A program made the position numbers and the translations under genes. From Penicillium oxalicum (Eukaryota > Ascomycota > Eurotiomycetes > Eurotiales > Aspergillaceae): DNA of 64,000 nucleotides. How positions within the stretch are numbered: the first letter of the stretch is position 1; every line of letters starts with the position of its first letter. The DNA is taken from the NCBI RefSeq assembly GCF_001723175.1, contig NC_064652.1, positions 310,001 through 374,000 on the forward strand. Reading direction: 5' to 3'. This document shows positions 36,559-46,611 of the stretch, in pieces. Below the pieces are notes generated by a model. It was not told the origin of the DNA and did not search any database. It saw only the letters and a program-made list of their open reading frames with translations.

Positions 36559-38382
36559 TTAAATTTCTTTTTGTGCCTGTCCAGAGCGAAATGACGGGTC
36601 AGGTGTTAATTTTAACCAAACATCAGGGCTCCAAGTCTCGTCAATGGCCTCAGCATCCAGAATAGCCTGAAGTTGCTCGTCGAATTGGCAGATCTCGGTC
36701 AGCAGCCCATCTTCATTCTCGCACTCGTTCAAACATGGAGAGTCCTGGCTGGATTCGGCCAAAGATTCACCACAAACCCTCGCACAAGCATCAGCCAGCT
36801 GTTGGTAACGTTCCTCCAGCTGGGGCAACCAAATCCCCTCTGAGATATCGCGGGCTGTGAAAGAAGCGGCTACTGGAGGTTCTACCCTGACCACAGTCTC
36901 GGTACTGGTCTGCCGATACTGGTCTTCAAGTTGGGAAGGGCCACCCGTGGAGGTCCTATGCTCCGGTCCATCTTGCGTAGGGTAGGTCCTGGGCACACTC
37001 ATTACAGCGGAGGCTAATTTCAACCTCCTGTCGCGACTGATCAGGTCATGGCTTTCATTTGTCTCAGAGAATATCGCCCACCAACGAGCCGACATGCGTT
37101 TGGCATACTGTGTGTGGGAAAATGTTCGACTCGGCGCACGAAGATTGAGAAAAGGCTCCAGATTTTCAAATATGGATGACTGCGATGAGGGTGAGGACTC
37201 TGACGTTGGCGATGAACCTGTCTCAGCATTCGGTCCTCCATTGCCCACAAGAGGATATTTCCATCTTACGCGCTTCTTCGGACGCGGCTCACCTTCAGGA
37301 GGGTCAATGACTTGATGTCCATCAGTCCAGGCTCCTGCTAAGTCGCGGGGAAGACCTCTATCATCCAGGAAGTGCCAGGCGGTACGCAAGTCACCCATAG
37401 TACATACCAAGATCCTCTTTTCCGAGGCGTTCAGGGGACCTGGAAGATTTTCCAAAATTGATTTACTTCGCACGGAGTCCTCGCCCCGAGTGTGAAGCTC
37501 GTTGTCCAGCAAGCCTTGGAGCTGTCTTCCAAGCTCCTGCTCCAGTTTCTCGGACTCGCGGTGCATCACATCATGCAAAAGATGCAAGTGTTCAATGGCC
37601 TTTTTCGCTTGCCTTCGACCGAGTCCTATCTTTTTGACGGCACTTTCCCAGGTCTCGCTTTCCAGGATATTATCCATGATCTCTGCCCGGAGGGATCGTG
37701 GGAGGTCTCCCCATTTGGGATTGGAAGTCATTCGCCCAGTAAAACCCCCATGCCGCATATCTGCGGAGTTGACGTCCACACTTGGATTTGGTTGCCACCC
37801 GCCGTCGATGCCTACTGTGCCAGAACATCTCGCAGCAACTCCAGATCCCGTACTGCCACTGTGGGCTGGGCTCGCGTTAGCACGGTCAGCTTCCACACCT
37901 GGATTGATGTCTCGGGATGCTCTATTTCTAGCATCAAATGCACTGTTGTCCATAGAGCTAGTCTTGATTGGTTCGTCCAGGAGGGCAGCTTCGACGTGCC
38001 TCGGTCTCCTCAAGATTGGTCCAGGGTGGTATGACTCTCTCGGAAGAGGCTGCAGACCTTGGAGACGCCTCTCCGAATCCTCTTTGACCCGACGGAGGTG
38101 GCCTTCTCTAGTACCGGTAGGAATAGGCTCATTCAGGGTAGAAGTGCTGGGGAAAGCCGCCGGAGGTAGGGAAGGATCAAAAGCTGGACTGGATGGCTTG
38201 ATGCGATCCGTTGACTTCCTTGGCCGTGAAGGCAGAGGTTGGTACTCGACACCTGCCTTTCTCGCTCGGGCTCGCCGAATTCGCTCAAGAAATTCCTCTT
38301 GTGTGAGTCCACCCTCGGGCTCTACAGGTGGATTCGAGGCGGGTGGTCTCGACTTGCGAGCCTTTTTCTTCTTAGTTCCCAT
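36559..38382 (-). CDS. Conserved-looking fungal protein of unknown function, 607 aa
   Basis: One uninterrupted frame from an ATG. It begins with a lysine-rich nuclear-localisation-like segment (GTKKKKARKSR) and a short QEEFLERIRRARARK helix. The first 200 residues are Pro/Ser-rich and look disordered. A central block around residues 225-320 (WGDLPRSLRAEIMDNILE to QLQGLLDNELHTRGEDS) is helical and alternates charged and hydrophobic residues, so it is the likely folded core. A second basic segment (RPKKRVRWKYP) follows. I recognise no domain. A 392-codon frame lies antisense over its first half, but that frame lacks domain-like composition. The minus frame is preferred for its ATG start, length and tidy composition. 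Confidence 0.65.
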   Translation of the reverse strand: MGTKKKKARKSRPPASNPPVEPEGGLTQEEFLERIRRARARKAGVEYQPLPSRPRKSTDRIKPSSPAFDPSLPPAAFPSTSTLNEPIPTGTREGHLRRVKEDSERRLQGLQPLPRESYHPGPILRRPRHVEAALLDEPIKTSSMDNSAFDARNRASRDINPGVEADRANASPAHSGSTGSGVAARCSGTVGIDGGWQPNPSVDVNSADMRHGGFTGRMTSNPKWGDLPRSLRAEIMDNILESETWESAVKKIGLGRRQAKKAIEHLHLLHDVMHRESEKLEQELGRQLQGLLDNELHTRGEDSVRSKSILENLPGPLNASEKRILVCTMGDLRTAWHFLDDRGLPRDLAGAWTDGHQVIDPPEGEPRPKKRVRWKYPLVGNGGPNAETGSSPTSESSPSSQSSIFENLEPFLNLRAPSRTFSHTQYAKRMSARWWAIFSETNESHDLISRDRRLKLASAVMSVPRTYPTQDGPEHRTSTGGPSQLEDQYRQTSTETVVRVEPPVAASFTARDISEGIWLPQLEERYQQLADACARVCGESLAESSQDSPCLNECENEDGLLTEICQFDEQLQAILDAEAIDETWSPDVWLKLTPDPSFRSGQAQKEI

Positions 38383-39167
38383 GTCGAGGTCCCTGTGCAG
38401 GTGTGCTATATGCAGACAAAGGGCCTGGTACTGTGCAGGTCAGCAAACGAACCCAAAGCTATCGATATCTGGTCTCGAAAACTCACAAAATGATGGGTCA
38501 GATCAGACTGTTCAAGCAGTAATAGCACGGCTAAGAGGAAGGGAGAGTCGTGTAGCAGAGCAACGCTTTGCAGATGACTTCTGCCTGGGCCAAAGGCCGA
38601 TAGAGAATGCGGAAATTATCCAGAGAATATTCAAAGGCAAGAAACAGCATGCACACGATGAGGAAAGGATTGATTCGTGAATGGGGTCTGGTGAGAAGTG
38701 GGTGAGGACGGGACACCAAAAGAGTGATAAGAGCTAGACGATGTTGTGTTGTTGACTTTGAGATAGATATCTTCACGACTCATCGCGGAGCTAAATTCGT
38801 GTTCAACAATAGCAAGAGAAATGACGACGCAAACACAGGTTCGTGTACCGCAGCGAAATCATGGAAATGTAGCATGGCGGTCAACACGGAACCAAACCTA
38901 GTCCCACTTGACAGTACTGAGACATCAGATGCATTCAAGTCTCATGACTATCAAGTGAAAGTTAAATATCCAGAGGGAATGATGCACTTCAACTAATGCT
39001 GGTACCCCGAGCAGAAAGCCATCCCTGTAGGGATATGCTAATGCTTATCACTCCTCATCAAACCGTAGGACACGGACAAGTCCTTGCTGATGATACTCGT
39101 TAGGCAGATGTGATCAAAAGCCCCATAGGCGAGGATCGAAAGCAGTTTCTCCACCTCGAAAGCGAGA
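38383..39167. other. Intergenic region between two minus-strand genes
   Basis: Presumed promoter of the 607-aa protein and 3' flank of the phosphatase-like gene. A 90-codon plus frame at 38724-38996 has no recognisable features. Confidence 0.45.
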
Positions 39168-40031
39168 TCATGTGAGTCCTTCAAACAATCGATCCCGGAA
39201 TGGCGATGGTGGCCTTCTGTTCTGCGGAGAACGAATATCATCGTAGGCTTGGGTGCTGTTGACCCCGGCGACGATGCCGTTATCATCTTGCTCTGCGAAG
39301 CTCCGTTTGTGCAGGGAGAGTTCAGACGGAAAAGATGGAGTACCCAGGGAGGCCGCCTCACCCTGGGTGGCCCTGTGCATTGCCCTTTTGACGTCACGTT
39401 TTGCAGCCAAAATGGAGTCGAATGCATCCAGCATACTCTTCATGGAATTCGATGGTACCATAGACAATCTGATTCTTTGCACGATATCGATGGCCTCGGT
39501 GGCAGTGAGATTAAGCATGACCATCAGGTAGGCGATGACGACGACGGCTGATCGATCATTTCCCGTCTCACAGAAAACAAGGACTTTTCTTGGAGCGTTA
39601 TCACGACTGTGAATAGTTGGACCACTGTCATCGACTCCTGCGAGGTGATCATTGATGCGTCTTATAGCGTGAGGAAGGAGGGAAGTCAACTCCTGGGTGT
39701 CGAGCACTTCAACAGCCCCGGCTGAAATGCCAAGCTGACTAGCAGCCTTTTCAGCAGACACAAGGCGGGTCTGAGCAAATTGATGGGTTCGAATCGCTAG
39801 TAAGAGCGTGAAGCCTTCTGTTCGTAGCGAATCGATGTCTCGCAGGTGAGCCGCCGGACCCAGGGATAAGAATGGGAGGATACGTTGAGGGACATGACGC
39901 ATGCCATAAGCCCAGCTTGCACTAGGCGGAATTTGCCCCGGGAGGTTGACTAGATGGAAAAATTCTGGACAGACAAAATCACCCTCACTAAACGCGTGAA
40001 GTTCACGAGTGAGAAAACCATGATCAACCAT
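39168..40031 (-). CDS. Dual-specificity-phosphatase-like protein (STYX/DSP fold)
   Basis: A single frame of 287 aa from the first ATG at 40031. The signature segment VLVFCETGNDRSAVVVIAYL contains C-x5-R followed by Ser, so the catalytic Cys and Arg are kept. The residue before the Cys is Phe instead of the usual His, as in some atypical phosphatases. The helix after the loop (MVMLNLTATEAIDIVQRIR) fits the DSP fold. A conserved-looking N-terminal block, FFHLVNLPGQIPPSASWAYGMR, and a basic, Ser-rich tail flank it. The frame stays open upstream of 40031 without an ATG, and a splice-acceptor-like CAG at 40109-40107 could join an unseen 5' exon. The start is therefore uncertain. Confidence 0.72.
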   Translation of the reverse strand: MVDHGFLTRELHAFSEGDFVCPEFFHLVNLPGQIPPSASWAYGMRHVPQRILPFLSLGPAAHLRDIDSLRTEGFTLLLAIRTHQFAQTRLVSAEKAASQLGISAGAVEVLDTQELTSLLPHAIRRINDHLAGVDDSGPTIHSRDNAPRKVLVFCETGNDRSAVVVIAYLMVMLNLTATEAIDIVQRIRLSMVPSNSMKSMLDAFDSILAAKRDVKRAMHRATQGEAASLGTPSFPSELSLHKRSFAEQDDNGIVAGVNSTQAYDDIRSPQNRRPPSPFRDRLFEGLT

Positions 40032-41324
40032 CTTCGTCCGTTTCGCTCTTAGCTTATCGCAGTCAGAAAGGCTATCTTCAAACCCTTCCACAGAGGGGCT
40101 GAACTCCTGAGCAGAGAGAGGATATGGACCCCTTTGTAGAAACCTCTTCTGCCTCAGTGACTTATGGCTGAGATTTCTTAGGTGATACAGAGATAGGCTC
40201 TGGCACGTGGCCTCCTTTGCCTAAAGCCCCTCTGTGCCACTGGCTAGCAGGTGCGTGACTTCACGGGCTACAGAAAATAGAAACAAGCCCGTTACGAGTC
40301 ACCGCACTCAATGATGTGGATGGATAACAGCCATGTAATATCTCAGATTTTAACCAAAAACTTGACTCTGGATAGAATTATGAGATGGGAGAGGTACTAA
40401 AAATGCAGATGGTTTAAGTACCGAACGTGACTAGGGTCTTGACTAAGAGCATAAACAGGTCGGGCGGTGACGGCCATTAACGTACGTAAATTGACGGATA
40501 ATCTCTCGGAGCGAAAGAATATTGTAGACTACCTCAGCGCGTGATAGAATGAAGAGTAAACTGTCATGCACGAAAAAAATGGCATATGCCTAATTGCTAG
40601 TGAGTCTCTGCACACTCGTTGTCTGCTGCACCAGTGAAGCAAAATCAGAATCTGTAGAGACTGTCAAGATTTTGTCCCGCAGTCACTCCTGAGAGCTGGA
40701 TCTCTCTGAATTGGACCAGAAAGAATTTATTTGCTTTTCTATTTGTCCATGATCTACCTACTCCTTTGATCTATCGTCTCATGCGTCGAATAGGCTGCCC
40801 CAATTTCATCTTCGATAGATGTTGATTTTGACTAGGTACATAAGGTACCAGGCTCAGTGACACAGTCTTAGATTATGTAAGTCATCCCTCCGAGGCCCGG
40901 AGCCGCAGCCATGAGGATAGAAGTAAGTGGAGCTAAATGCTTCGACCCCCGCGATATTATGGTCCACAGCGTAAACTATGCTACGATACTGATCTAGGCA
41001 GACCCCAGCTAACACAGGGAGGGGACTCTAGAAACCTCGATGTTGAGAGCACCCTACTCAGTATCCAAAACATCCTGCTTACTAGCAGATTTATGATAGA
41101 GATAGATCTCACCTACTACTAGACTATGCTTGGCACTTGTAAAAATCCTACTGAATGTTGTGCGAACCTAACAGGTAATTCTCAATAAAAAATTGCAATT
41201 TCAGCCTCAAAGTTTCTCTTTTATGAAGTAGAATAAATTTACTAGTCTCAATATAAAATCGCCCATTTGAGATTCCAGACATCAAAATTTCAAAATCAAA
41301 TTGATAATCTCTGTGCGGCCAAAA

Positions 41325-41344
41325 AGCCTGCTCGAAAGCAGGCT
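41325..41344. repeat. Perfect 8-bp hairpin with CGAA loop
   Basis: AGCCTGCT, loop CGAA, AGCAGGCT. There is no U run after it on either strand, so it is not a factor-independent terminator, which would in any case be unexpected in a fungus. Confidence 0.7.
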
Positions 41345-42125
41345 GCTGAAATCTACCACGTGCATTCCTTCCAAGACCCACATTCTTCGCCATGTGGAAT
41401 ACATCCTCGTCCCTCCTATATATCAAGTGCATATCCAACAAAATGAAAATATAGATATTCGAATGGTGGAACCTGTACCAAGTTTTACTAAAGAGACACG
41501 GCAGTTCCTGTCAATGTTCTGATTGTATGAAGGCGCCAACCACATGTCGGAGGTTCCATCGACCCAGGACAGCCCCCGGCCAGCTCCTTGAAAAGCCCGA
41601 GCCAGACACAGACAGTTGCACATTCCTGTATAGTAGCCTCGCACTATGAGTTAAGGGTGGGCTTAAGCACCTTGAGTCCACACCTAAAAGCTCAAGTTGC
41701 CAGTTCAAACAGATTTTTTTTCTGGTAACGGAGTCCTGCCCGTAAACCTAAACAGTCTATAACTGTATACGAGTATACCGCTAATACTGAAATCTCAAGA
41801 ATTGCACGCATAAACCCCCACGCCCACCAGAAAATAGCAGTTTAGGTACTGAGCCCATGGTAGGTAATCATCAATATTACCCCACTCCGAATAGTCTGAC
41901 ATCAGCAACGATCGTTGCCAACTGTCTTCACCCGAGGCTATTCTCTCGAGAACCGGCGCCTCATCACACCAAGCAGTACCCGCCACTGATTTAGCCAGGC
42001 TCGTGAGCCCTAGATTAGGTAGATACAGTGTCATGGCTCTTATTTTACAGTCTAAACTTTCGACTTCAATGGATACATTGTTGACTATTCGAAATCCTGA
42101 ACAGGCAGCCCGCCGCTGCTCATAG

Positions 42126-42192
42126 GTGACTCATTCGATATTTTTTGAAATGGCAGTCTTGGCTAACTTCTGACGCAGTCGTGACTCATTCG
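42126..42192 (+). repeat. 12-nt direct repeat containing TGACTCA
   Basis: GTGACTCATTCG occurs at 42126-42137 and again at 42181-42192, 55 nt apart. Each copy includes TGACTCA, the Gcn4/CpcA/AP-1 core. No gene is recognised immediately downstream. Confidence 0.7.
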
Positions 42193-43063
42193 CTTAAGAG
42201 AGCTCCAAAGACTGCAGTAGCTTTCTCTTGCCCGAATCGGGTGCCCGCGGAAGTAGTAAACTACTGGAATCGGATGAGGCTCAAGCTTAGTGAGACGGAC
42301 TTAACGGGAGGATCGAGGCTCAAGACGCAAGTAGAATATGGTAGATGCTCTGATTACAGATGCCTCAGGCGTCTAAAGTTGCTTCGTGCGACTGTTGCTG
42401 ACGCCTTTCCAGGCCCCGATTTTGCAGAATAAATAGTTTGATAAATTCCAACTTCAGATGGGACGAGACCGTGTATACATCAATTCATATGTTGAAGAAT
42501 TTGGGCTCTCTGGCCTATTGTATATCTCAACGGCGGTTTTTTCCTGTATTAGATAGGGTCTAATTTAGGAGATGTCACAGAAGCGATTGGTCGAAGTGAT
42601 CGTGTAGGGATATTACCATTCCATTTATTTTAGGTAGAAAGACACGTTCGAAGGGTAGGTGGTTGATTGGAAAAAGTAGGTAAGAACGGCAGTAGATTGG
42701 GAACTGGCCAACAGTGAGTGAAAAGACGCGATACATGCGGGTATTTGAATAGCTGTCATAAAAGACCCTGTAAAGAAAACAGCCTGGCCCAGAAACATAT
42801 TTAGAATGCCGGATGAAAACACCCGTATTCTTCCAGCTCGCCTAATGGCTATTGGAGACCAGCCACTATCTACTACCAGCTTGGGAACAGCGACAGTGGT
42901 CATACGCGGGACACACAAGGAAACAGAGAGATGTGCAAAAAGGACACGAAAGCAGCCTCAAAGCCTAGACTCACTAGGGAAACGCCAAAGAATGCAGACA
43001 AGAAGACATCATTATCCAAGATACATGAAGGGGATAGAGAAGGAAGACAAGCAAGGGAAAATA

Positions 43064-44043
43064 TTAGACTTGATGAATGGCAGTCTGTGGTGGCGGGGGT
43101 GGCATCGCCTGAGTGAGCTGAGGATCGTGCTCCGGCACATGAGGTTGAGGAATGGCCTGTTGAAGATCGGCAACAATCCGCTCCAGCTGCTCCAAACGAC
43201 GATCCTTCTCCTGGACTTCCCGACGTAATCGCTTCACTTCGTTGTGAAGGTCATCACCGGTGTCGTCATGGCTTGGCAGTCCATTAATGGGCGAATCATG
43301 CCGACGTTTGATGCCCGTCGCAGGAAGGGAATTAGCGCGAACTCCTTCGAGCTCATTTGCCCGTTCCCAAGGCATGTCCACGAGGATCGAGGCTGTGGAA
43401 CCGTCGTCGGTATGCATATGACGACGGCGCAAATGTTCGCGAAGGTTTTCCTGGCGCGTGAAACCGTTGCCTGTGCTGCGGTTGCAGTCCGCATAAGGAC
43501 ACATCAAGGGTTTCTTGGAGTCGTTGTTCTTCTTGTGTACTTCGCGTTGGTGGCGCAGGAGGCCGCCGGAGTAGGTGAAGCCTTGTATTTTGTCGCATCC
43601 CGGCTCGAAACATTTATAGGGACGGTCATGCTTATCCATGTGCTTACTACAAGTCCACAGTCAATACGTGTTCAGTGCCAGTAGCGGGAACCAAGGACGG
43701 GAGGAATTCGCAAGACTTACTTCCATTCACATGGACGGCGGAAAGTGGGTGGTGCTGCCTGGCAATCCGCGTGGTCGCAGTAGATTTGGCCTTCGGCATT
43801 CTTGGGAGGATCACGGGCGCGTCGAACAGACAGGCGCGGTTGAGAAAGACGGGGCTCAGGGAGGCGTGGCTGAGTGGTGGTGTCGACAGTCCCGTTCAAA
43901 TTAGCATAGCCGAGAACGGAGGCTTGTTCATTCATTCTGGCAATTGAGGAAAGAGACTCCGTTGCAGAGGCAAGCGCAGAGGCGACAGCAACTCCATGCG
44001 GAGCTTCGCTTCGTGGACTGGGGTAGTCTGATCCGTCGCCCAT
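43064..44043 (-). CDS. C2H2 zinc-finger protein with C-terminal coiled coil
   Basis: Two exons on the minus strand, 44043-43721 and 43646-43064, joined in frame across a 74-nt intron that splits finger 1; 301 aa. Three C2H2 fingers with four-residue Cys spacing are visible: Cys89, Cys94, His110, His114; Cys120, Cys125, His140, His145; Cys157, Cys162, His179, His184. The first has a Pro-containing insert. A heptad-like basic coiled coil (EVKRLRREVQEKDRRLEQLERIV) near the C-terminus suggests dimerisation, and the tail is Pro/Gln-rich. The N-terminus is Ser/Ala-rich. A fungal sequence-specific regulator is likely, but I cannot name an orthologue or target. Confidence 0.85.
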
Positions 44044-46611
44044 AGTGTTGGCTCTGTAGTGATCCGAGTGAGGGTATTTGCGGTAGAGTAGGGATAGCAG
44101 GAAAGACGCGTTCACCGAACACTGATGTTCGCGATAGAGTTCGCGTCGAGGACGAGACGGTGAGGAGGGGGAAAATGAAAAGAGTAACTGCGGTCCGCTT
44201 CACGTGACAAGTAAGAAACCCAGTTGAGGTTCAAGGAACCGGCTGTATCATCAACAGCACGGCTGGAGGCGGCGATGAACTATGATGATCTTGTAGATGT
44301 AGATGGAAAAGAGCCCAAAATTTCAGGTCTCAAGGCATCTTCGTCCCCTATTTATAAGGCCGTCCAGAGGTTGCAGTCATGAAAAGTCAGCAGCCGCCAC
44401 CTGTGGCGCAGGCCCGGCACTTCTCGGAATTAATTTCTCCCGCAGATGCTCCGGAGTTGCCGACAAGCTGAAGTTGCCGACCGCTTGATTTGGATGATGA
44501 CGAATAAGTCAAAGTCGTTTTCTTGCACTGGCACGTTGATCTGGTAGACCAATGCAGGTATGGACACGTCGCACTGCGGGCGCGCGATGGCTTATAACCT
44601 GCCAGCTTCGTTTTCCAGGCTATGCCCCCGGCTACTATCGCTTTTCAACAAGTGGTGCTGCCAGTTGATCCCTCCATCCTTGGGCACGGGTTCTCTCAGT
44701 GGGGGAGTGACTCATGCTACATTGCACTAGGTCAGGTTGTGTCCCCGACATTAGCCACAGCGGTCTGAGCGGGTCCCAGAACAATACCTGCGTTCTTTGC
44801 AGGAACTGCCCGGTTTGAGGCATCAAGTTTCGACCAAAATAGGACCGTTAGGCAGCCATTCTATCCTGGAAGGAGGTCAGTCTATGTCCATGTATCGAGC
44901 TGGGAAGAGCAGGTGTCGTGTTCCGGCAATGGTCCTGCCCAGGTCATCGCCACAGTTAATGCCATACGTGTCTGAACGAATTAAAACATGGCCGTCCAGG
45001 CAGTACTGTTCGGCCGTCAAGTCCAACCAACTGATAAGTATCATGCCTGTGCTGGGCAGATCTTGGACATGAAAGATGAAGATAGAAGAAAGAGAGTAAG
45101 TCCAAACTCGACGCGCGATAGCATTAGACTAGTAGGACGACGTTCACAATCTGAAGTCAAGGCTCGCCATCAACAAATGTTTCTGTCAAATGACACCGCC
45201 AGAAGGTGGAAACCAGATAAGATTGCTGGTAAAACCACCGAGGGGTTACTGCAGGCGGAGGCCACACGCAGGCGGAGGCCACACCTAGAATACCTTACCA
45301 GTAAGGCGCCCAAGATCACTCAGTTGAAGTATTAGCTAGCCTCAGGGTATGTTGAAAGATCACTGCATGCATGGGGTACGGCTGATGCCTGAGAGAATTG
45401 GCCACCCACCACCGGAGTATGTACTCTTAGCCCCCCAAAAATCACAAAATTGTGAATGGAGCCTGGTTCTTGATTATCGGTAGACCTTTGGAAAATGGTA
45501 TTGTGGTGTGACGCCCTTAGCGTTAACACGCCGTGGCATACTGAGAAGAAGCCAGTCAATCACTGATCCTACCACAATGAAAATGCCCACGTGTCTTAGG
45601 TCCAAATCAATCAGCTGCCTAAAACTTATCAAAGGTCCACCTGATGGTATCGGTGATGGGAGTTTCTCAGCGGCTTACACAAATGACTGTACAATTTACG
45701 TTGGATGAGGCTCAGACCGTTTCGAGTGTATGACACCTAAATGGAGAGTAGGTATGACACTTCTCTCAAGAACCAAAATTCTACTTGCCCGACCTTTCAA
45801 GTACTTAAGGTTACTCTTGTGCCTAGTTCGTTCAAGGTAGGAATCATCTTGAGTATACTGGCAACAGGATACGTGCCGTGCCAGGTCTCGGCCGAGCAAT
45901 ATATGTAACTGCATCGGGATACAGCAGATGATGACAGAGAAAGTCTTTAGACACTTGAGGTGGTTGCTGAATAAAGAAACTCCAATTGGACACACGAGAA
46001 AATACGCGTAAGATAATGCCTGTCTGCAGATACTCACTTTAAGCCTATTGACCCCAAGGGAAGGGCAGTGATTTTTCAAGAGATCAAAAAAGCTTAATTT
46101 CATTCAAGTAAACCACGAGGCTAGACGTCTCTTGCATGTCTACGTGAAGACCGGTAAAAGGATTGAAGCCGGATGAAAATCAGGGCTGAAATTTCATGGC
46201 TGAGTGAAACGGGAGCCACAGATACAGCTGGGCGGGAAATTGAGTTTCAGCTGTTGCATGCTCACAGTATGACGCAGATACAGGGGAGTCAACCTCTCAA
46301 ACCTCGGAGACTGACCCATTGAACACACCGGTCAGCTCTCTTAGTTTGAAGAGCGTTAAAGGAGCAAAAGCAGTCGACCCGACGATAAAGGATACCGATG
46401 ACTCTTTTTCACCGTCTGGCCAGGGTGCAGGATGTGGAGAAGCAGCAGTTCAGCTTGCTCTCAGCGGACTGAAATTATGATCAGCACGGGAAGAATGGAC
46501 GACCAGGGCCCTGGCGGAAGGGTCTCCGACATTTGGCACGAGACTTTGCCTTTCCGACTAGGGAACAATGAGAATAAGTGACCTGTTGGAGGCGGAGATT
46601 GAAGACCTCTC
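44044..46611. other. Gene-poor region between the zinc-finger gene and UPF1
   Basis: About 2.5 kb. It contains the promoter of the zinc-finger gene, a 17-nt perfect tandem duplication (45251-45284) and the UPF1 3' flank. Frames up to 135 codons occur without recognisable features. Confidence 0.45.
45251..45284 (+). repeat. Perfect tandem duplication of a 17-nt unit
   Basis: GCAGGCGGAGGCCACAC occurs twice head to tail, at 45251-45267 and 45268-45284. A GC-rich minisatellite seed in non-coding DNA. Confidence 0.9.

Larger units (their letters stand above)
40032..43063. other. Gene-poor, partly AT-rich region
   Basis: About 3 kb without a supportable gene. It holds a perfect 8-bp hairpin (41325-41344) and a 12-nt direct repeat (42126/42181). 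The 41.15-41.5 kb part is clearly AT-rich. Frames with protein-like composition (minus 41148-41441, minus 41795-42034, plus 42145-42432) match no family I know and could be relics. No terminal inverted repeats or transposase motifs were seen. Confidence 0.45.

Noticed and set aside
36559..40091. The orphan protein and phosphatase-like gene as part of a biosynthetic cluster
   Set aside because: No synthase, terpene cyclase, P450 or transporter gene lies nearby.
41325..41344. Hairpin considered as a transcription terminator or transposon end
   Set aside because: No T run follows, no second copy or target-site duplication was found, and hairpin terminators are not used in fungi.
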